Shown here: piece after piece, positions 20,662 through 29,259 of the stretch
How the letters are laid out: each line of letters begins with the position of its first letter
Position numbering within the stretch: the first letter of the stretch is position 1
From: an uncultured Pelagibacteraceae bacterium
GTDB lineage: Bacteria; Pseudomonadota; Alphaproteobacteria; Pelagibacterales; Pelagibacteraceae
Length of the DNA stretch: 49,174 nucleotides
Reading direction: 5' to 3'
NCBI GenBank assembly: GCA_902609065.1
Contig: CACLQJ010000003.1
Coordinates: 1 to 49,174 of the forward strand
Made by a program: the position numbers and the translations under genes
The notes under the pieces: model-generated
Database searches by the model: none
Told to the model about the DNA's origin: nothing
Seen by the model: only the letters and a program-made list of their open reading frames with translations

Positions 20662-22320
20662 ATGGACAAAAAAATCAAAATTGCTCTTGCACAATTAAAT
20701 CCTTTAGTAGGAGATGTTACTGGCAATGTAGATAAATTAATTACTATTAGATCAGGCTTAAATGAAGATGTAGATATTTTAGTTGCTCCAGAGCTATATG
20801 TATCAGGCTATCCAATTGATGACTTAGTTTTAAGAGAAGATTTTTTAACTTTAGTTGAAACAGAAATTAATAAACTTAAGGAAAGTACAAAAGATAAAAA
20901 ATCAGCTATAATTGTTGGCGCACCAAGAAAAGACAATAAAAGCATTAAAAATTCAGTTTTTGTAATAGAAAATGGAGAAATCACCTCAATTAAGGATAAA
21001 TATGAACTTCCGAATACCGGGGTTTTTGATGAACAAAGAATATTTAAGCAGGGACCATTAGAAGATTGCGTAGTTATTAAAGGTGTAAAATTCGGTTTAC
21101 CAATCTGTGAAGATATATGGGAAAAAACTGTTTTAGAAAAATTATCTAAGTCAGGGGCTGAAATAATAATTTCAATTAATGCATCCCCATTTACAGTTTC
21201 TAAAAACGACGAAAGAGAAAAAATTACATCACAGAGAGTAAACGAAACGAAGTTGCCAATAGTATACTTAAACAGAACTGGAGGACAAGATGAACTTATT
21301 TTTGATGGATCATCCTTTGCATTAAATCATGATGGAAAAAAGTTTTACAGCTCCTCAGAATTTAAAGAAGAAACCTCAGAAATTAATTTTCAAAAGACCA
21401 ATGGTAAGTGGTTAGGAAGCGGAAATATAAATGATAGCTCATCATCTTCGGAAAGATTATACAAAGCCTTAGTTCTTGGATTAAGAGATTATGTAAATAA
21501 TAACAAATTTCCTGGTGTTGTTCTTGGATTGTCTGGAGGTGTAGATTCTGCTCTAGTGGCAGCGGTTGCAACGGACGCTTTTGGATCAGAGTTAGTTCAA
21601 GCAATAATGTTACCAAGTCCATTTACAGGTGATGAAAGTTTAAATGATGCCAAAGATGCAGCTAAATTATTGAATATAAAATATTCTAATTTGAAAATAA
21701 GTGAGGCGATGAAAACTGTAGAAAATATTTTAGGCAATTTTAACGGACCAGTTTTTCAACCAGGTATTACAGAGGAAAATATTCAATCTAGATTAAGAGG
21801 TTTGTTATTGATGGCTTTGTCGAATAGATATGGATATATGGTGCTCGCCACTGGCAATAAATCCGAATATGCAGTCGGATACTCCACTTTATATGGTGAT
21901 ATGTGTGGAGGATATGCACCAATAAAAGACGTATGGAAGACAGATGTATTTAAACTTTGTAACTGGAGAAATAATAATTACTCAAATTTATTTAAAGGTC
22001 CAAAAAGTATAGTAATCCCTGAAAATATAATTAAAAAAGCTCCAACAGCTGAATTAAGAGATAATCAAAAAGATACTGATAGCTTACCTGAATATAATAT
22101 TTTAGATGAGATTTTAAAAAGTCTTGTAGAAGACGAAATCTCTGTAGAAAAAATTGTTGCAAAAGGATTTGATAGGCAAGTTGTTGAGAGAACTGCACAA
22201 TTATTAGCTAGATCAGAATATAAAAGATTTCAAGCAGCTCCAGGACCCAAAGTCACAAATAAAGCTTTTGGTAGAGATAGAAGATTTCCGCTTACAAGTG
22301 GATTTAGAAATTGGAACTAA
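20662..22320 (+). CDS. nadE: Glutamine-dependent NAD+ synthetase
   Basis: N-terminal nitrilase domain (LPICEDIWE), LGLSGGVDSALVAAVA, TGNKSEYAVGYSTLYGD. Confidence 0.95.
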   Translation: MDKKIKIALAQLNPLVGDVTGNVDKLITIRSGLNEDVDILVAPELYVSGYPIDDLVLREDFLTLVETEINKLKESTKDKKSAIIVGAPRKDNKSIKNSVFVIENGEITSIKDKYELPNTGVFDEQRIFKQGPLEDCVVIKGVKFGLPICEDIWEKTVLEKLSKSGAEIIISINASPFTVSKNDEREKITSQRVNETKLPIVYLNRTGGQDELIFDGSSFALNHDGKKFYSSSEFKEETSEINFQKTNGKWLGSGNINDSSSSSERLYKALVLGLRDYVNNNKFPGVVLGLSGGVDSALVAAVATDAFGSELVQAIMLPSPFTGDESLNDAKDAAKLLNIKYSNLKISEAMKTVENILGNFNGPVFQPGITEENIQSRLRGLLLMALSNRYGYMVLATGNKSEYAVGYSTLYGDMCGGYAPIKDVWKTDVFKLCNWRNNNYSNLFKGPKSIVIPENIIKKAPTAELRDNQKDTDSLPEYNILDEILKSLVEDEISVEKIVAKGFDRQVVERTAQLLARSEYKRFQAAPGPKVTNKAFGRDRRFPLTSGFRNWN

Positions 22321-23678
22321 TGAATAGAGATATACATTTATCAAATAGTCTTGGAAATAAAAAAGAAAGATTTGAGCCTTTAGATAAAAATAATATTGGA
22401 ATGTATGTTTGTGGACCAACTGTTTATGACGATCCACACATCGGAAACGCAAGACCTATAGTGGTTTTTGATATTTTATTTAAAGTACTTAAGTGCAAAT
22501 ATGGAAAGAAATTTGTGACTTATGTAAGAAATATTACTGACATAGATGATAAAATTATTAATTCATCTAAAGAAAAAAATATTTCAATTTCAAAACTAAC
22601 ACAAAAAATTACAAAAACTTTTCATGATGATTGTGATTATTTAAATTGTGAAAAACCTAATTACGAACCAAAAGCAACTGAAAACATAAATCAAATGATT
22701 GAAATGATTAAAGAATTAATCAGTAAAGACTATGCATACGAAAGCGAAAATCATGTTTATTTTAAAGTTAAAAACTTTAAAGATTATGGAAAGTTATCGA
22801 ATAAAAAACTTGAGGATTTAATTGCGGGTTCTCGTGTAGATATATCAAAGAATAAAAGCGACCCTGAGGACTTTGTTTTATGGAAACCATCTAGCGAGGA
22901 TGAACCATCTTGGCCATCACCGTGGGGAAAGGGAAGACCTGGATGGCATTTAGAATGCTCTGTAATGTCAAAAAAATATTTAGGAGATAACTTTGATATT
23001 CATGGAGGAGGGAGAGATCTAATTTTTCCTCATCACGAAAATGAAATAGCACAGTCAGTATGTGCAAATAACAAAAACTTTGCGAATTATTGGGTTCATA
23101 ACGGATTTATAACTATCTCAAAAGAAAAAATGTCTAAGTCACAGGGAAACACTCTTAAAATAAATAGTTTTAAACACAAATATAATGGCCAGGTTTTAAG
23201 ATTAGCATTAATCAGTTCTCATTATAAACAGCCTTTAGACTGGAACGACAAGCTTATGGACGAATGTTACAGAACTCTAGACAAATGGTATTCCTGTTAT
23301 TTAAAATTAAATAAGAAAGTTTCAATTGATGATGAGGATCTAATGCCTCTATATGATGATTTGAATACACCAGGATATATTTCCGTACTTCATAAACTTT
23401 TTGATAATGCAAAAAGTGGAAATGATCAGGATAAAGAAAAATTTAATGCTGCATGTAATTTTATTGGGCTTTTAAGTCAATCTAAAGAGGATTGGCTATC
23501 ATTTAAAAAAAATAAAATAGAAATTTCAGAAAAAGAAATAATTTCAATGATTGATCAAAGAAACGACGCGAGAGATAATAAAAATTACGATTTAGCTGAT
23601 AAAATTAGAAATGAGCTTTTAGACAAAGGTGTTTTAATTGAAGACAAAGATGGTAAAACAACTTGGAAAATAAAATGA
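22320..23678 (+). CDS. cysS: Cysteinyl-tRNA synthetase
   Basis: YVCGPTVYDDPHIGNAR, WHLECSVMS, FPHHENEIAQS, KMSKSQGN. Confidence 0.95.
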   Translation: MNRDIHLSNSLGNKKERFEPLDKNNIGMYVCGPTVYDDPHIGNARPIVVFDILFKVLKCKYGKKFVTYVRNITDIDDKIINSSKEKNISISKLTQKITKTFHDDCDYLNCEKPNYEPKATENINQMIEMIKELISKDYAYESENHVYFKVKNFKDYGKLSNKKLEDLIAGSRVDISKNKSDPEDFVLWKPSSEDEPSWPSPWGKGRPGWHLECSVMSKKYLGDNFDIHGGGRDLIFPHHENEIAQSVCANNKNFANYWVHNGFITISKEKMSKSQGNTLKINSFKHKYNGQVLRLALISSHYKQPLDWNDKLMDECYRTLDKWYSCYLKLNKKVSIDDEDLMPLYDDLNTPGYISVLHKLFDNAKSGNDQDKEKFNAACNFIGLLSQSKEDWLSFKKNKIEISEKEIISMIDQRNDARDNKNYDLADKIRNELLDKGVLIEDKDGKTTWKIK

Positions 23679-25276
23679 GCAAAGAAAGACTATACATATT
23701 TGATACTACTTTAAGAGATGGTGCACAAACACAAGGAGTGCATTTTTCAATCGACGAGAAAACTAAAATAGCTCACGCACTGGATAATTTAGGTGTTGAT
23801 TATATTGAAGGAGGTTGGCCAGGAGCAAATCCTTCAGATACTGAGTTTTTTCAAAAAGACCTAAATCTTAAAAACTCTACATTCACAGCATTTGGAATGA
23901 CAAAAAAAACAGGAAGAAGTGCTGAAAATGATCCTGGCCTATCTGCAATTTTGAATTCTAATACAAATGCAGTCTGTCTTGTTGGAAAGTCATGGGATTT
24001 TCATGTTGATGTTGCTTTGGGAATTTCTAATGAGGAAAATTTAGATAATATTAAAGAAACAACAAAACATTTTGTTAAAAATAATAAAGAATTTATGTTT
24101 GATGCTGAACATTTTTTTGATGGTTATAAATCTAACTCAAAATATGCTTTAGAATGTATTAAGGCTGCATATGATAATGGAGCAAAATGGATTATTCTAT
24201 GTGATACAAATGGAGGAACTTTGCCTCATGAAGTCAGTGAAATTGTTAAAGATGTAACAAAACATATCCCAGGTAATAATATCGGAATTCATGCACACAA
24301 TGATACTGGAAATGCAGTTGCTAACTCTATTGCGGCAGTAATGTCCGGAGCAAGACAGATTCAAGGTACAATTAATGGACTTGGGGAAAGGTGTGGAAAT
24401 GCTAATCTGATGTCATTAATACCAACTTTTCATTTAAAAAAAGAGTTTTCAGATAAATTTGAAATTAATATTAAAGATAAAAATATTAAACATATTACAC
24501 AATGCTCAAGGTTACTTGATGAAATATTAAATAGAAAACCAAATAAACATTTACCTTATGTGGGTGCAGCAGCATTTTCACACAAAGGTGGATTACATGT
24601 TTCTGCAGTTCAAAAAGATCCCAAAACATACGAACATATTAATCCTGAAGACGTTGGTAATAATAGAAATATTGTTGTTTCAGATCAATCTGGAAGATCG
24701 AACATAATGTCTAGATTAAAAACAATTGGTATAGAAATTTCAGAAGATGACCCAAAAATCAAAAAGCTTTTAGAGGAAGTAAAAGACAGGGAATTTATAG
24801 GTTACAGTTATGATGGTGCAGATGCATCTTTTGAATTATTGGCAAGAAGAATAATTGCAGAAATACCCCGATATATATCAATTAAAGAATACGATGTATC
24901 AGTAACAAAAAATAATTTAGATAAAATAGTATCGAAAGCAAGAGCAAAACTTGAAGTTGATGGAGAAAAAATTGTCTGCGAGGGTGAGGGCAATGGTCCT
25001 GTTCATGCATTAGATAATGCAATTAGAAACAATGTAGATAAATTAGAAAAATATTCAAAATATTTAAAAGATTTAAAACTTGTCGATTACAAAGTTAGAA
25101 TATTAAATACTGGTACTGAAGCCGTCACAAGAGTATCAATTGAAAGCACAGACTCTAAAGGAAAGAACTGGTTTACAATAGGTGTTTCGGCAAATATTAT
25201 TGAAGCATCATTTAGGGCGCTAATAGACAGCTTAGATTATAAATTATTTAAAGATAATGCTCCTGCGAGCAATTAA
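23675..25276 (+). CDS. cimA: Citramalate synthase (CimA-type, 2-isopropylmalate synthase family)
   Basis: YIFDTTLRDGAQTQGVHFS, EGGWPGANPSD, GIHAHNDTGNAVANS, C-terminal regulatory domain. Confidence 0.88.
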   Translation: MSKERLYIFDTTLRDGAQTQGVHFSIDEKTKIAHALDNLGVDYIEGGWPGANPSDTEFFQKDLNLKNSTFTAFGMTKKTGRSAENDPGLSAILNSNTNAVCLVGKSWDFHVDVALGISNEENLDNIKETTKHFVKNNKEFMFDAEHFFDGYKSNSKYALECIKAAYDNGAKWIILCDTNGGTLPHEVSEIVKDVTKHIPGNNIGIHAHNDTGNAVANSIAAVMSGARQIQGTINGLGERCGNANLMSLIPTFHLKKEFSDKFEINIKDKNIKHITQCSRLLDEILNRKPNKHLPYVGAAAFSHKGGLHVSAVQKDPKTYEHINPEDVGNNRNIVVSDQSGRSNIMSRLKTIGIEISEDDPKIKKLLEEVKDREFIGYSYDGADASFELLARRIIAEIPRYISIKEYDVSVTKNNLDKIVSKARAKLEVDGEKIVCEGEGNGPVHALDNAIRNNVDKLEKYSKYLKDLKLVDYKVRILNTGTEAVTRVSIESTDSKGKNWFTIGVSANIIEASFRALIDSLDYKLFKDNAPASN

Positions 25277-25989
25277 TGTCATTTAATAATATTTATTTTA
25301 TTTTAAATAAACCCCAATTATCAGAAAACATAGGCGCTTGTGCAAGAGCTATGAAGAATTTTAATTTTTCTAAGCTAGTTGTCATAAATCCGAAAACCAG
25401 TTTTCCAAATGATAAAATTTATGCAACATCTGTAGGAGCTAAGGATATAATACAACAAGCAAAAGTTTATGATAAGTTTGAAGATAGTCTCTCAAATTTT
25501 GATTATTTGATAGCAACATCTGCAAGATTCAGAAATAAAAATATAAAACATATAAATTTAAGTGAATTGAAAAAAATAAAATTTAATAAAAAAATAGGAT
25601 TTATTTTTGGTTCAGAGGCGTCTGGACTGTCCAATAACGAAATAAGTTATGCAAATTGTACCATGAATATTCCCTCAAACAATAATTTTAAATCGCTAAA
25701 TCTATCACACAGTTTAATTTTGGTATGTCACAATTTATTCAATTTAATAAATAAAAAAAATACTACATATGAAAAATCAAATAAAATTAAAAACGCTTCA
25801 AAAAAACAAATTAAAGTGATGATGGATCTGTGTATTAATAATTTAAATAAAAAGAACTTTTTTACTCCAAAAGAAAAAAAAGCAATTATGTTAGAGAATT
25901 TAAGAAACATTTTTTACAGATCTGATCTTTCTGAAAAAGAAACTCGCATTTTATCGAGTGTATTTGCAACTTTATCTAAAAAAGGTTAA
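25276..25989 (+). CDS. TrmH/SpoU-family RNA 2'-O-methyltransferase (TrmJ-like)
   Basis: NIGACARAMKNFNFSKLVVINP, GFIFGSEASGLSNNEI, SLNLSHSLILVCHNLF. Confidence 0.88.
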   Translation: MSFNNIYFILNKPQLSENIGACARAMKNFNFSKLVVINPKTSFPNDKIYATSVGAKDIIQQAKVYDKFEDSLSNFDYLIATSARFRNKNIKHINLSELKKIKFNKKIGFIFGSEASGLSNNEISYANCTMNIPSNNNFKSLNLSHSLILVCHNLFNLINKKNTTYEKSNKIKNASKKQIKVMMDLCINNLNKKNFFTPKEKKAIMLENLRNIFYRSDLSEKETRILSSVFATLSKKG

Positions 25990-26029
25990 TTGACAAATTT
26001 ATGCTTAAGTTTATAAGACCGATTACTAA

Positions 26030-26647
26030 ATGACAAAAAGATTAAAATCTAAACACAAAGTTGACAGAAGACTCAAAGTTAACTTATGGGGAAGACCAAA
26101 AAGCCCTTTTAATACAAGAGCATATCCTCCTGGCCAACATGGACAAGCAAGGAGCTCCAAACCTTCTGATTTTGGTGTTCAGCTACAAGCAAAACAAAAA
26201 CTTAAATCATATTATGGCAATATGAATGAGAGACAATTTAGAAATGCTTATAAAAAAGCTATAATGAAAAAAGGTGATACTGCCGAAAATCTAATAGGAT
26301 TATTGGAGAGAAGACTTGATGCGGTTATTTACAGATCAAAATTTTCAAATACAATATTTTCATCAAGACAATTAATTAACCATGGTCATATCAAAGTTAA
26401 TGGAAAAAAAGTTAATATATCAAGTTTTCAAGTAAAAGCAGAGGATAGTATTGAAATTAGAGATAAATCAAAACAATTAGCTATCGTGGATATAGCTATG
26501 GCTAATAAAGAGAGAGATGTACCAGAATATTTACAGGTAGATGAAAAAAACAAAAAAGTTAAATTTGTTAGAATTCCAAAATTTGAAGAAGTTCCATACC
26601 CAGTAACAATGGAACCTAATTTAGTTATCGAATATTATTCTAGATAA
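26030..26647 (+). CDS. rpsD: 30S ribosomal protein S4
   Basis: [40 protein letters not shown]-terminal [10 protein letters not shown]. Confidence 0.96.
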   Translation: MTKRLKSKHKVDRRLKVNLWGRPKSPFNTRAYPPGQHGQARSSKPSDFGVQLQAKQKLKSYYGNMNERQFRNAYKKAIMKKGDTAENLIGLLERRLDAVIYRSKFSNTIFSSRQLINHGHIKVNGKKVNISSFQVKAEDSIEIRDKSKQLAIVDIAMANKERDVPEYLQVDEKNKKVKFVRIPKFEEVPYPVTMEPNLVIEYYSR

Positions 26648-26650
26648 TCT
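26600..26650 (+). repeat. rpsD 3'-terminal segment; partner of the degenerate copy at 29162..29212
   Basis: CCAGTAACAATGGAACCTAATTTAGTTATCGAATATTATTCTAGATAATCT; 44/51 identical by hand alignment. Confidence 0.85.
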
Positions 26651-26701
26651 AAAATGTGCTATTATTGCACTGTTAATATCAAAATTTTAAAATGAGGTTA
26701 G

Positions 26702-29107
26702 ATGAAAGTCTTATTAAAAAAATTTTTTATATCTACTCTCGTCTTAAATTTTATTATCTTATGTTTGCTAACAAGTTTTAACAAAAGTCTTTATGCAGCT
26801 GACAAATCTCTGTCATTTGATGGTACTGATGATTTTGTAGAAATTGCAGCTAATAACGTTTTAAATCCTACAGGTGATTACACAGTTGCAGCTTGGTTTA
26901 AACAAGAAGGTGAAACATCAGGAACACAAAATTGGCAATCAGTTGTTACTTCTCGACAAAAAAATAGCAATGGTGATGCGCAAGGTTATGTGATGTATTT
27001 AAGAATGTCAGATAGTAAACTTCAATATTGGAAGGGAATACCCGTTGGGAGTTGGGCAGTAATTGCAAGTAATGAACAAAGTACCTGGAAAACTAATGGA
27101 GGGGGGAACCCAGGAACTCCCGGTTGGAATCATTGGGTAATAAGATACAACGGTTCTAATCAAATGGATTTATTTTTAGATGGGGCATTCATACAATCTA
27201 CAACCTCTGAACTAAATTTGAATCGTCAAAACACGACTAGGCCTACAAGAATTGGTGCTGGTGCTACAGAAAACGCTGGTGCTTCATTTTTTTTTAAAGG
27301 GAAAATAGATGATGTTGCTGTTTGGGATGAGGCTCTGACAGATGCAGAAATTTCAGAATTATATAATGGTGGTGAAACACTTTATGCAAAGGAAAATTAT
27401 GGGGATTATTCCTCAAAAGATAATCTAGTAGCATACTATACTATGGATAGCGATAATGGAGCTGGCACAACATTAACTGATGATGAAGGAAATAATGATG
27501 GTAGTTTTGAAGGCGCTCCTTCCTGGAGTGATGATGTTCCGGGTACTCTCCCAACATTATCATCTTCTAATCCCTCAGATGGTCAAACAGATGTCCCTAT
27601 CGATACAAATATAGTTTTAACATTTAGTGAAATTGTTAGAGTTGGAACTGGAAATATAGTTTTACATAAAGCCAGCGATGACTCTGTTGTTGAAACTTTT
27701 GATGTCACAAGTGATGTTAGCGGATCAGAATCTACCCAAATAACTATTAATCCATCAGCAGATTTAGAAAAAGAAGTTGATTATTATGTAAAAATTGCCT
27801 CCACAGCAATTGTTGATTTATCTAATAACTCATATGCTGGTATTAGTGATACAACCACACTTAATTTTACGACAGGATCTTTACCTACAAACCCTCTAGA
27901 TGATAAAGATGTTGTTGGATTGATAGAGGCACAAACAGAGGCGCCAAAAAAAATAGTTACAGGTGTTACGACACCTATATTTAACAGACTTAATTGGATA
28001 AGAAGATATAGTTTGGGTGATGAATTATTGGCCCAAAAAATTAATTTTAATTTCAGTGATCCTAAATTAAATGATCTTTCAAAATTAATTTCACAATCCG
28101 TTGCCACCACTAAACCTAAAAAGAAAATTTCAGACAGCTGGCTCTTTTGGAGTGAAGGAAGTGTTAGTGTTGGAACTGTTGATGCTACATCCAAATCATC
28201 TAAAAAAAATATTGATACTAATGCTGTTACATTGGGAATGGATAAAAAAATTAATAATCAATCAGTACACGGATACACTATTACATATATTCAAGAAGAT
28301 GCTAAAGTAGGAGATAAAGGTACGTCTAGTGATATAGATTCTTATAGTTTTTCATTATACAGAGCATTTAATCAAGGTAGTAATAATTACTTTGAGGGAG
28401 TTCTTGGACTAAGTAAACTAGATATTAAAAATTTAAGAAAAAGCGGAAGTAATACTTTAACTGGGTCTAGAAATGGAAAACAAATTTTTGGCTCATTACA
28501 AGCTATAAAGACTTTTAAAAACAAACAAGCCGAAGTATCTCCTAATTTAAGACTAGATCTTGGTTATACAATATTAGATGAATATAGCGAGAAAGGAACC
28601 AATCCATTAAAATACGACGAACAAACAGTAGAGACTGTTGGATTATATGGTGGGTTTAATTTAAGCAATCAAATATCTAAAGAAGATTACACTATTAGAC
28701 CTTCTTTTGCTTTAGAGCTGGGATATGATTTAAGTCCTAATTCAGATGTTTCTTTAAATTATGTTTCTGATCCTAACACTAAGTTTACAAAATCAATAGA
28801 TCAAGAAGATGATAAAAGTATTAAAGGTAAAGTTGGATTTGATGTGGTTAATGACACTGGACCATCAATGATGTTTTTTTATGAAAGAGTTGAAACTGAA
28901 GATAGTCATAGCGATACTTATTATTTTACAGTAGGTTATGTTACGCATAGAAAAGATGAATTTTCTCTAGGATTAGTCGATCAAACAGCTTCAGCAACTT
29001 ACAAAAAAACAATAAATGGTTTAGATGTTTCATTAAATTCTGAATATGACGTATTAGAGAAATTCCCAGACTATGAAATAAATTTAAATATTGCTAGCAA
29101 GTTTTAG
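26702..29107 (+). CDS. Secreted LamG + Ig-like (Big_5/SbsA-like) surface protein with C-terminal autotransporter-like beta-barrel, copy A
   Basis: Signal peptide; LamG-like LSFDGTDDFVEIAANNVLNPTGDYTVAAWFK...GKIDDVAVWDEALTDAEISELYNGG; Ig-like SSSNPSDGQTDVPIDTNIVLTFSE; barrel ending in SKF. Confidence 0.85.
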   Translation: MKVLLKKFFISTLVLNFIILCLLTSFNKSLYAADKSLSFDGTDDFVEIAANNVLNPTGDYTVAAWFKQEGETSGTQNWQSVVTSRQKNSNGDAQGYVMYLRMSDSKLQYWKGIPVGSWAVIASNEQSTWKTNGGGNPGTPGWNHWVIRYNGSNQMDLFLDGAFIQSTTSELNLNRQNTTRPTRIGAGATENAGASFFFKGKIDDVAVWDEALTDAEISELYNGGETLYAKENYGDYSSKDNLVAYYTMDSDNGAGTTLTDDEGNNDGSFEGAPSWSDDVPGTLPTLSSSNPSDGQTDVPIDTNIVLTFSEIVRVGTGNIVLHKASDDSVVETFDVTSDVSGSESTQITINPSADLEKEVDYYVKIASTAIVDLSNNSYAGISDTTTLNFTTGSLPTNPLDDKDVVGLIEAQTEAPKKIVTGVTTPIFNRLNWIRRYSLGDELLAQKINFNFSDPKLNDLSKLISQSVATTKPKKKISDSWLFWSEGSVSVGTVDATSKSSKKNIDTNAVTLGMDKKINNQSVHGYTITYIQEDAKVGDKGTSSDIDSYSFSLYRAFNQGSNNYFEGVLGLSKLDIKNLRKSGSNTLTGSRNGKQIFGSLQAIKTFKNKQAEVSPNLRLDLGYTILDEYSEKGTNPLKYDEQTVETVGLYGGFNLSNQISKEDYTIRPSFALELGYDLSPNSDVSLNYVSDPNTKFTKSIDQEDDKSIKGKVGFDVVNDTGPSMMFFYERVETEDSHSDTYYFTVGYVTHRKDEFSLGLVDQTASATYKKTINGLDVSLNSEYDVLEKFPDYEINLNIASKF

Positions 29108-29128
29108 TTAGGATTTTTTATAAGAAAT
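29108..29128. repeat. Copy of the grxD 3' end, identical to 31668..31688
   Basis: ttaggattttttataagaaat occurs at both positions (21/21). At 31668 it is the grxD stop plus C-terminal codons on the minus strand. Confidence 0.75.
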
Positions 29129-29161
29129 TTGTTAGAATTAATACTTAAATAATCATCTTAT

Positions 29162-29212
29162 CCAATAACAATTAAACCTAATATAGTCATAGAATATTAA
29201 TCTAGATAATCT
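29162..29212 (+). repeat. Intergenic fossil of the rpsD 3' end
   Basis: CCAATAACAATTAAACCTAATATAGTCATAGAATATTAATCTAGATAATCT; reads PITIKPNIVIEY*SR* against S4 [15 protein letters not shown]. Confidence 0.85.
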
Positions 29213-29259
29213 TTAAAAAACCTTTAATAATGTGTCCTTTATTTTAAGAATAGATATGC

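Noticed and set aside
26653-26670. Small hairpin gtgctattattgcac downstream of rpsD as a terminator or riboswitch
   Set aside because: 4-bp stem without T-tract; the tattat element is as easily a -10 box for the LamG gene.
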